Of a stretch of DNA of 64,000 bases, positions 15,700 through 25,691 are shown piece after piece (positions within the stretch are counted from its first letter, which is position 1; each line of letters begins with the position of its first letter). Under the pieces are notes generated by a model. It had not been told where the DNA came from, did no database searches, and saw only the letters and a program-made list of their open reading frames with translations. The position numbers were made by a program, and so were the translations under genes. This DNA comes from Photobacterium proteolyticum (GTDB lineage: Bacteria; Pseudomonadota; Gammaproteobacteria; Enterobacterales; Vibrionaceae): the NCBI RefSeq assembly GCF_001939735.1, contig NZ_MJIL01000090.1:1-64000 (forward strand), in the 5' to 3' direction.

Positions 15700-17841
15700 A
15701 TGAAAAACTTATCTGTTAGATGGAAATTCACTTTACTCGCAGGTTTTTGTCTTTTTATTGCGTTTTCTGGGCTTGTGAGCTTTTCTGTATATCAGTCAAA
15801 GCAAACTCAATCTTTAGTGCGTGAACAAACATCGGTTAATCAGAAGAAAACAGCAAAGGAATATGTTGCTACTTTGGCTTCAGAGCAAGCGATGAAGGTA
15901 AAGGCTGTTTTAGACAAGAATTACAATCGCGTAGATATGCTAGCTCAAAGTGTTTTGTTTATGCTTAATCAAGTTAAGGACAGTGAAGCCTCAAGTAAAG
16001 AATTTCGGTTGTCTTTTAACCACTATATCAAGCGGCTAGTAGAACAGCAGACAGATATACTTGGCATGTTTATCGTATTAGAACCTAATGTATTGAGTGA
16101 TGATAACCTTTATGTTGATAATGTCGAACTTGCTTCTAATAATGTGGGCCGTTTTTCTCCTTACTGGGTTCGAACTGAAAATGGCAATATTGAGCTAGGT
16201 GATTTGGAGGAAGAATATATTACTGATACTACTCCTGGATCGTTTGGGCGCGCCAAGAATGAATGGTATGCCTGCTCAGTTAGAACGCGTCAGCCTTGTA
16301 TTCTTAATCCTTTTCTAGATAGGGCTGGTTCGGAGGAGGTATTGATGACAGCTGTGACTTTTCCTTTACTCGAGAATGGTGAATTACTCGGTACTGTGGG
16401 GATTGATCTTTCTTTGCAATCGTTACAAGTTTTGATCGATGCCGTTGATAGTAGTTTTTATAATGGACAAGGTCATGCAGTGCTATTTGGCCAAGACGGG
16501 GTGATAGCTGCTTATGACCAAGACAAATCTCAACTTGGGAAGTTGGTACAAGAACTACCATTTGGTCAACAGGTTAGTATAAAAAGTTGGTTGCAACAGA
16601 AACAAACTCGAATTAGCTGGAATGAAAATAACAAAACTCTTCAGGCTATTGTCCCTGTAACTCTTAGCGGTAATGCATCTCCTTGGGGGGTGGGGTTCAG
16701 TGTTCCGCTGAAAAATGTAATGTCTAGGGCTATAGATTTAGACAATAAAGTAGCGCAATACAATGTTGAAGCAGCACAATTGCAGCTAATAGGTGCTGTA
16801 GTAATAGCATTAATAACATTATTACTAATTTGGATAGCATCCTATTATTTGGTAAAACCTATCAATCAACTTGCACATCATATACAAGGTATTGCTTCAG
16901 GTGAATGGGACCTAACTCAGCGCCTAAAAGCCGATGGTGAAGATGAAATCGGTTTATTAGTATCTTGGTTTAATCAGTTTATCGAGAAATTACAGCTTAC
17001 GGTGCAACATATCGGAAAGTCAGTGGATAGTATTCAGATAACCTCTGAGCGTACATCAGATATCGCTGGACGTACGAGTGATAATAGCCAGCAGCAATTT
17101 TTAGCTGTAGAGCAAGTTGCGATAGCTCTTGAGCAGATGACAGCAACAGCTAATTTAGTTGCCGAAAATGCTGGACAAGGTGCTATATCAGCAAAAGAAG
17201 CGCAACAAGCTGCAATAAATGGGCAACATGTTGCTGGGTCTACCACACAAGCAGTAGAGAGCTTAGTTTATGATGTATCAGCAGCAATGCCGTTAATAGA
17301 CCGACTAGTTGTTGATAGTGAGAATATCGAGTCCATTCTGACAGTGATCCAAGGAATTGCTGAGCAAACTAATTTGTTGGCACTTAATGCTGCAATTGAA
17401 GCAGCTCGAGCTGGAGAGCAGGGGCGTGGGTTTGCTGTGGTGGCTAGTGAAGTAAGAAGTCTTGCTGAACGAACGCAAGACTCAATTGGTGAGATCAGAG
17501 GGGTTGTTGAACAGATTCAGTCAGGTACCCGTGAGGTAGTCGATGCTATTAGTAGTGGTAATGACAAAGCAAGTAAGGCTGTTGAACAAGTTAATGAGAT
17601 GACCCTGGCTTTATCTGATATAGCAAAGCATATTCAGCGTATCACTGAAATGGGTAGTGAAAATGCTAAGGCGGCCTCTGAACAGTGTACTGTCTCAAAT
17701 GAAATCAACCTTAATGTGGCTAGTATCAGAAAAGCGAGCCATGTTATTCGTCAAGAGGCGGAGTCATCAGCCTTATTAAGTACTGAACTTCAGCAGCTTT
17801 CTGTGGATCAGGAGCAGATAGTGAATCAGTTCAAGGTATGA
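15700..17841 (+). CDS. Methyl-accepting chemotaxis protein (dCache-type sensor)
   Basis: The 713-residue transducer has an N-terminal membrane helix (about 9-29), a large periplasmic sensor (about 35-360) with features of a double Cache domain, a second helix (about 365-387), a HAMP linker (PINQLAHHIQGIASGEWDLT) and a long coiled-coil signalling domain. The hairpin tip is intact: EQTNLLALNAAIEAARAGEQ followed by GRGFAVVASEVRSLAERTQ. It would relay an external small-molecule signal to CheA/CheW. The ligand is unknown. Its 3' end overlaps the convergent nitroreductase gene by 16 bases. Confidence 0.95.
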   Translation: MKNLSVRWKFTLLAGFCLFIAFSGLVSFSVYQSKQTQSLVREQTSVNQKKTAKEYVATLASEQAMKVKAVLDKNYNRVDMLAQSVLFMLNQVKDSEASSKEFRLSFNHYIKRLVEQQTDILGMFIVLEPNVLSDDNLYVDNVELASNNVGRFSPYWVRTENGNIELGDLEEEYITDTTPGSFGRAKNEWYACSVRTRQPCILNPFLDRAGSEEVLMTAVTFPLLENGELLGTVGIDLSLQSLQVLIDAVDSSFYNGQGHAVLFGQDGVIAAYDQDKSQLGKLVQELPFGQQVSIKSWLQQKQTRISWNENNKTLQAIVPVTLSGNASPWGVGFSVPLKNVMSRAIDLDNKVAQYNVEAAQLQLIGAVVIALITLLLIWIASYYLVKPINQLAHHIQGIASGEWDLTQRLKADGEDEIGLLVSWFNQFIEKLQLTVQHIGKSVDSIQITSERTSDIAGRTSDNSQQQFLAVEQVAIALEQMTATANLVAENAGQGAISAKEAQQAAINGQHVAGSTTQAVESLVYDVSAAMPLIDRLVVDSENIESILTVIQGIAEQTNLLALNAAIEAARAGEQGRGFAVVASEVRSLAERTQDSIGEIRGVVEQIQSGTREVVDAISSGNDKASKAVEQVNEMTLALSDIAKHIQRITEMGSENAKAASEQCTVSNEINLNVASIRKASHVIRQEAESSALLSTELQQLSVDQEQIVNQFKV

Positions 17842-19601
17842 TTGTCTTTCCCCGCCATGAAGTGATAGGCGGGCAGCGTTTCCAAGCGTGTGTCTTCAAC
17901 CGGTCCGCCCATCGTAAAGTGATAGAGGCTCTGATAGCTCCGATCTTTTAACCCGAAGACCTCATGGACGGGATCATCGAAATAACAGCCGATGCCAGTG
18001 GCGCGAATGCCTTTGGCCTCGGCTTCCAGATACAGCATCTGGCCAATGATTCCAGTTTCCCAATACAACCTTCTATACCACCATGTCCCGAGCTGCCTCA
18101 GAGGTTGTTCAAATTCTGCCAGCATGGCGCAACTGAACACGCCGCCACTGGCAATCTCCTGGTGACAACTTAAGAGCTTGGCAGCTTCTTGTGCATCGGC
18201 TGGTAACAGGCAGTAAAGCGATAAACTTTCAGGGCAGTCTGGTGGCCTTTGCCAGATGAAGGTTTCGCTCATCAGTGCTCTTAACTGTTCGGTTTTAGCC
18301 GGGTCTCTGAGCAGCAGATACAAGCCGGGTTGTAGTCCGTCGATACGGTGAACAAACAGGCCGAGATGAACCCAGGTTGTTGCCGAAAATAGCCTGGTGT
18401 TTTGCCCGGGTAAGGTACGGTCTAGGATTTGGTAGAATATTGCTTTTTCAATACGGGTTTTGCCATCCATATCCAGTGCGCTGCGACGCTGCCGGATGAT
18501 TGAACCGGTACGGCGTGTTATGCTTGAACCTGAGTACGATAAAGGTGACTCGGAGTCGCTGGTGGTCTCTATTTTTCTTGGGTTGAAAGATTGCAAGTGC
18601 TCACTTATGTGACTCTCCGTTGTCGGTTTTTCGCAGGCTGCGGTCGCTTTATCTATCCACGGCCAAAGTTTGTGACTGCTACTAAGCAGGTTGGCCTTGC
18701 CTAGCCATTTTCTTGCCGTCAACGCATTGAGGGTTTCAGGGGGTGGTCGCCAGTCGAGGTTAATGGATGTTCCGGCGGGTGAGACAACAGCAAGCAGATC
18801 GGGAGCTTCACGTTCTTGCTGGTTGGGATAGTCGTCGTCACGATCAACGCCGAGCACGTGAACGAGTTCGGCATCCGAAATTCCTTCAATAAGCGTGAGC
18901 TGCCAGCCCATTAAACCCGCGGCAATGGTCGTTGCGGCCAATGCATGGCCGCAATCGTGCTGGCAGTAGCGAAAGGCACGTTCGCCGTATTTCCATGACT
19001 CCCGCCAGTGAATGGAGCACAGGGCAATGAGAAAACTGCCTTCCGGCAAGGCTTCGGTAGTATACGAGCCGTTAGTTAAGCCATTTGTGAGCTGTTTCCA
19101 GTCTGATTCTTGAAGCTCTAGTCGGCACTCCAGTTGGTGGCGCAGAGGATAGTAATGGTAGACCCCGGGGAGTGGAGAAATCTCTGGGACGGTATCGGTG
19201 AGCAGATAGCATTCTGTCGGGTGTAAGTTACCGCTCGATGGGTTGACCCTAAGTGACCAGCGGTTGCCGAAGCAGCTTTTCCAGGCTGAAAGCGCCAGCG
19301 AATAATAGAAAAATTGGGACAGGCTTTGGAGGCTGAGCGGCTGGCTCTTAACGCTTTGTCCGTTGAAGAAGGCGTCGTAGTCAGGAGTTGTATCGCTGTC
19401 GGGCAACAGGAGTTGTGTTTCAGGCGCACCCAGGAAACGCCGGAAGGGATGGGGCTGGCTGGCCCAGTCCAGACCATCAGGTCCTTCGGCGAAACGGTGA
19501 AAATGATGTTTGGTGCGCTCGTGGTACGCAAATACTGTGTCGAGTGGATCTGCTTTATCCGGTTCTGGAATATTAGATAAGTTGACGCTAGAGACTTTCA
19601 T
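17826..19601 (-). CDS. Tandem nitroreductase-fold protein (SagB/ThcOx-like)
   Basis: This 591-residue protein carries two copies of the FMN-dependent nitroreductase fold. The first (about residues 60-290) has RVNPSSGNLHPTECYLL, a flavin-phosphate-binding segment of the SagB type, and HDCGHALAATTIAAGLMGW. The second (about 345-580) starts with RQRRSALDMDG and ends with GIGCYFDDPVHEVFGL. SagB-type enzymes oxidise azolines to azoles in peptide natural products, but no cyclodehydratase or precursor-peptide gene is nearby. A stand-alone oxidoreductase is therefore as likely. It is convergent with, and overlaps, the chemoreceptor gene. Confidence 0.8.
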   Translation of the reverse strand: MKVSSVNLSNIPEPDKADPLDTVFAYHERTKHHFHRFAEGPDGLDWASQPHPFRRFLGAPETQLLLPDSDTTPDYDAFFNGQSVKSQPLSLQSLSQFFYYSLALSAWKSCFGNRWSLRVNPSSGNLHPTECYLLTDTVPEISPLPGVYHYYPLRHQLECRLELQESDWKQLTNGLTNGSYTTEALPEGSFLIALCSIHWRESWKYGERAFRYCQHDCGHALAATTIAAGLMGWQLTLIEGISDAELVHVLGVDRDDDYPNQQEREAPDLLAVVSPAGTSINLDWRPPPETLNALTARKWLGKANLLSSSHKLWPWIDKATAACEKPTTESHISEHLQSFNPRKIETTSDSESPLSYSGSSITRRTGSIIRQRRSALDMDGKTRIEKAIFYQILDRTLPGQNTRLFSATTWVHLGLFVHRIDGLQPGLYLLLRDPAKTEQLRALMSETFIWQRPPDCPESLSLYCLLPADAQEAAKLLSCHQEIASGGVFSCAMLAEFEQPLRQLGTWWYRRLYWETGIIGQMLYLEAEAKGIRATGIGCYFDDPVHEVFGLKDRSYQSLYHFTMGGPVEDTRLETLPAYHFMAGKDNHTLN

Positions 19602-19734
19602 TCTTCAGCTGTCGTTCTGTGAAAAGTTCAACTTAGATAACAGTATAGAATATTGATAACACTTATCATTTGCGAAAGGTATGTTTATGTATATTATCAA
19701 TAATTCTGCATATCACTGTCTGAGTTAGGTTACA

Positions 19735-22074
19735 TTGAAGTTTTCGTTTGTTCATAAATCATCTGTTTATATTTGGATGATTGGTATTGTTGCCGCGTTT
19801 GTTAGTTCTCTCACAGTTGAATTCTACGAGTCGAGAAGATTACACCATCAGGTTGAAATTCAATTTCATACCAAAGTTAAATCACTTGAACAGTCGATGC
19901 GTTCCCTGTCTGAGCTGCTTTACTCGACCCATCATTTTTTGCAAAACGGCAATAATCCGACTCAGGATCAGTTTCAACATTTTTTAGGTAATCGTACCGG
20001 GATAGGTTCAGGCATTAACTCGGTGTTTTGGGTTCCGCTTCTAGACCTTGCCGACGTTGAACTGTTTGAACGAAAGGCCAGAGCAACAGGTTTATTGGGT
20101 TACCAACTTGTACCCAGTCAATCTGTCTCGATGCCTTGTGCTGCCTGGCTCGGGCAAGCGACGCTACCAGTCTTTTACGTTTCACCCCAGTTTGAAGCCA
20201 GCGATTATTTAGGACATCGTTTGGATACAAACTGCAATGACGCCACTGCGATGAAGCTGGCTGTTGAGCAACAGCAGATAACGACCAGTCATTTTAACGA
20301 GAATGGCAATGATGGTGTGAAACTATTTCTCCCGGTAATGTCTGAGGAAGGGAAGCTGCAAGGTTTTGTCGTTGCCACTGTGGTCTTTCATGAGTTTTTG
20401 AGTGTGACTTGGCATGATGAAGTTAATGCCGATAATCGTAATATTGCAGTGACCAACTTGGATGACAAGGCTTACTTGCCTATCTTTGAATCGCACAAAA
20501 ACATTACGTTGGACAAGCGCTCGAGTTTTGATAGGGAAGTGTCTTATACCAAAACAATTGCCGTTCCAATGATTGAGCAGAACTGGCTGATATCGATTTC
20601 TGTATTGGAAGATCAGCAAACTATGTGGATTTATGCCTCGGCGTCTGTTGTGCTGATCTTGTTGCTGACGGTCTCTGTTTCTTGTGGGGTCGGCTTTTAT
20701 GCCAACCGGTTAAAAATATCGGATCAGCTCGTTAAGGAAAAAACTCGCAGCCTTGAGTTTCAGGCTTCTCGAGATGAGCTGACCGGGCTGTTTAACAGGC
20801 CTGCACTCAATGAAGAGATAGAGCGTCAGCTAGCAAAGATCAAGGGGCGCAACAGTGATGGCTTTTCGATATTATTTATCGATTTAGACAGGTTCAAAGT
20901 TGTCAATGACTCGATGGGTCACTTGATTGGGGATCAGGTGCTGCAGCAGGTGGCCTGCCGCCTCAAGACCAGCGTTCGTAAAGGCGATGTTTGTTTCCGC
21001 TTCGGCGGTGACGAGTTTGTGGTGTGTCTGTCTAATCTTGTCGATAAATCAGCGCTTCAGGAGATAGGCGATCACTTCTCTCTGGTACTTTCAAAACCTT
21101 ATTATTTCAACCGTCAAGCCTGTCATCTCGGGGCAAGTATTGGTGTGTCTGTTGTGACATCGCATGTGCGTTCAGTGACGAATATTCTTCGTGAAGCGGA
21201 TACGGCGATGTATAAAGCCAAGAACTCCGGGCTCGAGAAAGTCGTGTTTTTCGATGAGGATATGTTTACCCAGGCAAAGCAGCGTTTTGTGTTGGAGCAG
21301 GAACTGACGAAAGCCGTAAAACAGCAGCAGCTCTCATTGGTCTTTCAACCAATCTACTGCCTGAAAACCGAACAGGTCTCGGGGTTTGAAGCCCTACTGC
21401 GCTGGAATCACCCTGAGCATGGGCCGATTTCACCAGGGGATTTCATCCCGATCGCAGAAGAAACCGGGCTAATATTGAGTCTGGGCGACTGGGTGGTGAG
21501 TCAAGCCTGTCAGATATTGGAAAGGCTATGGAAGAGCCAGACCCTGGTTGAAATGCCTCGGATCAATATCAATGTATCAGCGAAGCAGTTTGAGTCGAAT
21601 CATATCATCAATACCTTGCGGGAGACGCTGAGCCAATGCCATTTCCCTGCTCATTTGCTAGGTGTCGAGATCACCGAATCGATGCTGCTTAGTGACTCCT
21701 CATGTACTTTGAATGCCCTTGAGGAGATAAAAGCACTGGGGGCGATTATCTACCTTGATGATTTTGGTACGGGTTATTCTTCTTTGTCGATGCTAAGCGA
21801 ATATCCGGTTGATATCGTAAAAATGGATCATAGTTTCATTCGAAATATCGATCAGCAGGGGCATAAGTCAGCTCAGCTGTGCCGGGCAATCATCCATATG
21901 TCCCATGCCATCTCATTGAATGTTGTTGCCGAAGGTGTCGAGACACAAAGCCAGTTGGAGGTACTGGATAATTACGGTTGCAACTATATTCAGGGCTTTT
22001 TGAAAGCAAAGCCTGTGAGTAGGGAGGAAATGACGCACTACCTTCGTTATAAGTGTGAATTAACGAGCGAGTAG
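19735..22074 (+). CDS. CHASE-GGDEF-EAL cyclic-di-GMP turnover protein
   Basis: The 779-residue membrane protein starts at TTG (19735); AGG lies 7 bases upstream and earlier in-frame ATGs are cut off by a stop at 19726. An N-terminal helix (about 10-28) and a second (about 300-322) enclose a CHASE-type extracellular sensor. Next comes a diguanylate cyclase domain with intact GGDEF (about 422-426), preceded five residues earlier by RKGD, a product-inhibition RxxD site. The phosphodiesterase domain follows, with EALLRW, DDFGTGYSSL and VAEGVET, so both activities look possible. It probably tunes motility versus attachment. Confidence 0.93.
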   Translation: MKFSFVHKSSVYIWMIGIVAAFVSSLTVEFYESRRLHHQVEIQFHTKVKSLEQSMRSLSELLYSTHHFLQNGNNPTQDQFQHFLGNRTGIGSGINSVFWVPLLDLADVELFERKARATGLLGYQLVPSQSVSMPCAAWLGQATLPVFYVSPQFEASDYLGHRLDTNCNDATAMKLAVEQQQITTSHFNENGNDGVKLFLPVMSEEGKLQGFVVATVVFHEFLSVTWHDEVNADNRNIAVTNLDDKAYLPIFESHKNITLDKRSSFDREVSYTKTIAVPMIEQNWLISISVLEDQQTMWIYASASVVLILLLTVSVSCGVGFYANRLKISDQLVKEKTRSLEFQASRDELTGLFNRPALNEEIERQLAKIKGRNSDGFSILFIDLDRFKVVNDSMGHLIGDQVLQQVACRLKTSVRKGDVCFRFGGDEFVVCLSNLVDKSALQEIGDHFSLVLSKPYYFNRQACHLGASIGVSVVTSHVRSVTNILREADTAMYKAKNSGLEKVVFFDEDMFTQAKQRFVLEQELTKAVKQQQLSLVFQPIYCLKTEQVSGFEALLRWNHPEHGPISPGDFIPIAEETGLILSLGDWVVSQACQILERLWKSQTLVEMPRININVSAKQFESNHIINTLRETLSQCHFPAHLLGVEITESMLLSDSSCTLNALEEIKALGAIIYLDDFGTGYSSLSMLSEYPVDIVKMDHSFIRNIDQQGHKSAQLCRAIIHMSHAISLNVVAEGVETQSQLEVLDNYGCNYIQGFLKAKPVSREEMTHYLRYKCELTSE

Positions 22075-22185
22075 CATTAGTGATAATGAAGAGGATGTGT
22101 AAGTACCTGTTGGCGTATTTCTACAATACCCGGCTGTTGACTGCCTATAGGATGGCTGCCATCAACAACTATAGGAAGCTAAAAT

Positions 22186-22500
22186 ATGTCAAATGTATTC
22201 AAAGCCGCGTTCATTTTTGTCGCACCAGAAGCAAACCCGTCAGTCGACTATTCGTGGGTTCGTACCAAGGAAGTACATGTAAAGAATATTGCAGTATCCG
22301 GTTATAAAGAAGCTTGTGAGCTGATTGATTCTTTGGTTGAAGAAGGGATTAAGGCTGTAGAGCTCTGTGGTGGGTTTGGCCATCAGGGTGTCGCTGAAGT
22401 CGTGAAGACTGCCGGTGCTCGCTTGCACGTTGGTGTTGTTCGTTTTGATAAACATCCTTGCCTGGATTTTGTCAGCGGTGATGAGTTGTTTTCATCTTGA
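22186..22500 (+). CDS. Small DUF6506-like protein
   Basis: The 104-residue cytosolic protein starts at ATG 22186 with GGAAG 8 bases upstream. It has an alternating strand-helix pattern and a GGFGHQGVAEVVK segment (about residues 62-74) that recalls a small ligand-binding fold of the DUF6506 type. No catalytic motif is evident. It lies directly upstream of an AraC-type regulator gene and may be in its operon or under its control. Confidence 0.7.
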   Translation: MSNVFKAAFIFVAPEANPSVDYSWVRTKEVHVKNIAVSGYKEACELIDSLVEEGIKAVELCGGFGHQGVAEVVKTAGARLHVGVVRFDKHPCLDFVSGDELFSS

Positions 22501-22552
22501 TTGCTAATAACCGCTTCTATTAGCACTAGGAGCGGTGTGTTAAAGTCTTTCT

Positions 22553-23359
22553 ATGCAAACACAACTAATTAGACCAAGCTCACCGCTTGCCGGATATATA
22601 ACGCAGTATTGGATGTGGGAGCAAAACACTCCCTTGATGATACCAGATGTACTGCCGGGAACTGGGGTTGAGATAATGCTTAATCTTGGTTCGCCACTGG
22701 TAATTGATTCTCCGAAACCAGCTCAGCTTAAATTTGGAGACGGGCTAGTGATGTGTCCGCGTAAGTCTGCTTACAAGATGAAGACGATGGGGGCGACCAA
22801 ACTGTTGTCTATTCGTTTTCGGTCTGCAGCTTTCTTTCAGTTGTTTGGTATCCCTTTGACCACTATTTCTGATCAAGTTGTAGAGGCCAGCCAACTAATG
22901 CCAAAGGGATTATTGCTGAGGGTCATCGAGTCAGAATCGACTCTTGGGGCGATAGCGTTATTGGAAAGTTGGTTAATGCAGCATGTAAGGCCTGAATGTG
23001 CCAGCACATCTGAATTAGGGTGGGCAATAGATAAAGTCTATTACCAAAACAGCCCTGATGTTATTTCTGATATAAAGCGAAGCTTGAATATCAGCGAGCG
23101 AACATTCCAGCGTAAATTTAAGGCTTATACCGGGGTCGATGCCAAATACTTTGAAAGAACATCACGTTTTCAATCAACCCTAAGGACGTTGTTAAGCGGA
23201 TATCATCAGCAGTACACAGCTGTTGTTTTAGACCATGGCTATTACGACCAGCCTCACTTTATTAAGGACTGTAAGTACTTTACTGGCCTAACCCCTAAGC
23301 AATTCCTTACAGAAAGTAACTTTGTGCTTAACCATTATAACAACGATATCTATGCCTAA
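22553..23359 (+). CDS. AraC-family transcriptional regulator
   Basis: In this 268-residue protein, the N-terminal part (about 1-140) resembles the DUF6597-type sensor found in many AraC regulators, with YITQYWMWEQ and a LPGTGVEIMLNLG strand. The C-terminal part (about 160-260) has two helix-turn-helix motifs: NISERTFQRKFKAYTGVDAK, then VVLDHGYYDQPHFIKDCKYF with LTPKQFL. Target genes are unknown; the DUF6506-like gene upstream and the DUF6351 gene downstream are the nearest candidates. Confidence 0.87.
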   Translation: MQTQLIRPSSPLAGYITQYWMWEQNTPLMIPDVLPGTGVEIMLNLGSPLVIDSPKPAQLKFGDGLVMCPRKSAYKMKTMGATKLLSIRFRSAAFFQLFGIPLTTISDQVVEASQLMPKGLLLRVIESESTLGAIALLESWLMQHVRPECASTSELGWAIDKVYYQNSPDVISDIKRSLNISERTFQRKFKAYTGVDAKYFERTSRFQSTLRTLLSGYHQQYTAVVLDHGYYDQPHFIKDCKYFTGLTPKQFLTESNFVLNHYNNDIYA

Positions 23360-23510
23360 TTATTCCGAAGATTGCAAATAGCGCGGTCGAAATAAGAGTA
23401 AGCAGTACACCCTTCAGAGCTGATGGTATGCCCTTCATTTGTCGACGAGTCAACAGAAAGATGTGGTGCAGCTAAACTCGTAGATAGGATACAGAGAATG
23501 AATCGCTGTT

Positions 23511-25691
23511 ATGACAAAGAAACTGTTTGGGTTGGTTGGCGTCTTACTTATCTTGATTATCATTGATTACCTGGCGAGTAAGGACAGTGTGTCTGTCAGA
23601 CAAGTCAAGGCGATCGCTATTCCCGAAGCGAACTACCTTCTCCAGGTTGAGCAGCACATACGTGATACCCAGCGACCAGAAGAGATTTTTCCTTTTCCCA
23701 TTAAAGTCGGCGGCGTTGGCCCCGTTCAGTCCCTGTATTCCGGTCCCAATCAATATCCTTTTTTTTGCATGACAGTCGATTCTGGCTTGGAGCAGCCCCT
23801 GATTGATAATCAAATTGGGCTTGGTGTTCCCGTTTACGATCAAGAAAACGTCTCAGAGATTATTGGCTACTCTAAAGATTGCGCGATAAAAACCCGGCTT
23901 TCATATGTCCTTGTCACTAACGAAGTTGACAACGAGAATGCGTTTCACAGCAAAACGGTACTTGAGATAGAGCAGTCGCCACCTGATGACAATGAGCTTC
24001 TCATTCGGGTAGAGCAGGGCACGATCAACCGTTATATCTACACTATCCTGATGCCTATTGATGTTGACGAAATCGGCAGCCAAACCAGTGCCAATGCCTG
24101 GAATCAAAAGTTGATTTATCGTTTTGATGGCGGCTCTGGCATCGGCTTCCGCCAAGGCCGGGTAAAGGTGTCTAAGTTACTTGATAAACATCTCTCCCAA
24201 CTAGAAAAAGGCTATGCAGTCATCGCTTCTAGCGGCAATAAAACCAGTTATGGCTACAACATGTTGTTGGCGGAAGATACCGCAAGAAGGGTGAAGAGGC
24301 AGTTCGTCAGCTTGTTTGGTGATCCCTTGTATACCGTTGGTATCGGGGGCTCTGGTGGCGGCCTGGCACAGTACCTGATCGGTCAAAATAGCCAAGGTAT
24401 ACTCGATGGTTTACTGCCTTTGTACTCGTACCCGGATATGGTGAGCGTCGCCACTTACGCCTTGGATTGCGATCTGCTTAATAACTATTTCAGTTTTCAT
24501 GCCAGCGATAGAGAAAAATGGGAAGACTGGCAAAAAAGGCAATATGTGGAAGGGCTGCGTGCCATCAATGGCGCCAAACAAAAGGCTGCCTGGCTGCAGC
24601 CGTTAAATCAGTTGTTGCGCTGGCAAAAGCCAGAATTTCCGCAGGGAAATAGTGAGTGCATCAATGGGTATTTCGGACTGAGCAGTTATCTTAACAATCC
24701 GAAGCAAGGCTTTATCAAACCCTATTTCCATGAGTCGGTTGCTGAGCAGGTGAACTGGAGCTACTGGCAGGATATGGTGCATATCTATGGTCATGATGAA
24801 CATGGTTTCGGTTTGTCTACTTGGGATAATGTCGGGGTCCAATATGGCTTGCAGGCGTTGCGGAATGGGCAGATCACTTTTGATGAGTTTATTGATTTGA
24901 ACCGCAAGGTGGGTTCATGGAAGCCTTTTCATGAAATGAAGGCAGAACGTATCATGGGGGCCAGCGGAATACTGCCTGCTGTTTGGCTATCGTTATGGGG
25001 CGAGCATAATATTACTAATGCCGACATGAGGCCGGCGAAACGCCATTCGGCCTCGGTAACTGCCATCAACAAGGCCTATGAATACGGTCAGGTTTTTATT
25101 GGCCGTATTGATTTACCCATAATTGATAGTCGTCATTACCTTGAAGACGATCTGAATATGCACCATACCTCGGCATCGTTTGTCAGTCGCTTGCGGATCC
25201 TCAGTGCCAATAAACAGACGCATAACCATGTGATATGGATTTCTGATAAGGAGCACAATCCCGTAGAACAGGCCTACGAGGTGATGGATAAATGGCTGAT
25301 GGCCTTAAAACAATTGCCTGATCAATTTACCTACCAGCAACGAGTACGAATGGCCAAGCCTGCCTTGGCTCAGGACACTTGTTTTGCCGAAGACGGCAGT
25401 GTCATTGCTTCAGGCAAGGGGGTCTTTAACGGAAACTGGAACCATTACCCTGACGGGGCCTGTACCAAGCTTATGCCCATCTATACCAATAGCCGTATAC
25501 AAGCAGGCGCACCCTGGCAGGGGAGTATTTTTAAATGTCATACCATTTCTGTTGAAGCTGCCATCAAGAAGGGTATGTATGGCGATTTAGATTTGTCGGC
25601 AAAGGTCGACGAGCTAAAACAAACCTTCCCGGGTGGGGTTTGTGATTACTCGCTTGGTGATATGGGCAGGCCTGAGTACTTAAAGCACTAA
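23511..25691 (+). CDS. Exported DUF6351-like alpha/beta-hydrolase
   Basis: The 726-residue protein has an N-terminal hydrophobic segment (about 5-20) that could be an uncleaved anchor or a signal. The middle contains GIGGSGGGLAQYL (about residues 279-291), a nucleophile-elbow-like GxSGG pattern typical of serine hydrolases, and later GHDEHGFGLSTWDNVGVQYG. The overall pattern matches the DUF6351 family of large secreted hydrolase-like proteins. Cysteines along the chain (for example near residues 90, 125 and 326) would suit a periplasmic protein. The substrate is unknown. Its last 4 bases overlap the convergent oxidoreductase gene. Confidence 0.75.
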   Translation: MTKKLFGLVGVLLILIIIDYLASKDSVSVRQVKAIAIPEANYLLQVEQHIRDTQRPEEIFPFPIKVGGVGPVQSLYSGPNQYPFFCMTVDSGLEQPLIDNQIGLGVPVYDQENVSEIIGYSKDCAIKTRLSYVLVTNEVDNENAFHSKTVLEIEQSPPDDNELLIRVEQGTINRYIYTILMPIDVDEIGSQTSANAWNQKLIYRFDGGSGIGFRQGRVKVSKLLDKHLSQLEKGYAVIASSGNKTSYGYNMLLAEDTARRVKRQFVSLFGDPLYTVGIGGSGGGLAQYLIGQNSQGILDGLLPLYSYPDMVSVATYALDCDLLNNYFSFHASDREKWEDWQKRQYVEGLRAINGAKQKAAWLQPLNQLLRWQKPEFPQGNSECINGYFGLSSYLNNPKQGFIKPYFHESVAEQVNWSYWQDMVHIYGHDEHGFGLSTWDNVGVQYGLQALRNGQITFDEFIDLNRKVGSWKPFHEMKAERIMGASGILPAVWLSLWGEHNITNADMRPAKRHSASVTAINKAYEYGQVFIGRIDLPIIDSRHYLEDDLNMHHTSASFVSRLRILSANKQTHNHVIWISDKEHNPVEQAYEVMDKWLMALKQLPDQFTYQQRVRMAKPALAQDTCFAEDGSVIASGKGVFNGNWNHYPDGACTKLMPIYTNSRIQAGAPWQGSIFKCHTISVEAAIKKGMYGDLDLSAKVDELKQTFPGGVCDYSLGDMGRPEYLKH

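Noticed and set aside
22080..22307. 75-codon frame overlapping the DUF6506-like gene
   Set aside because: Starts at a weak site and conflicts with the well-supported ATG at 22186.
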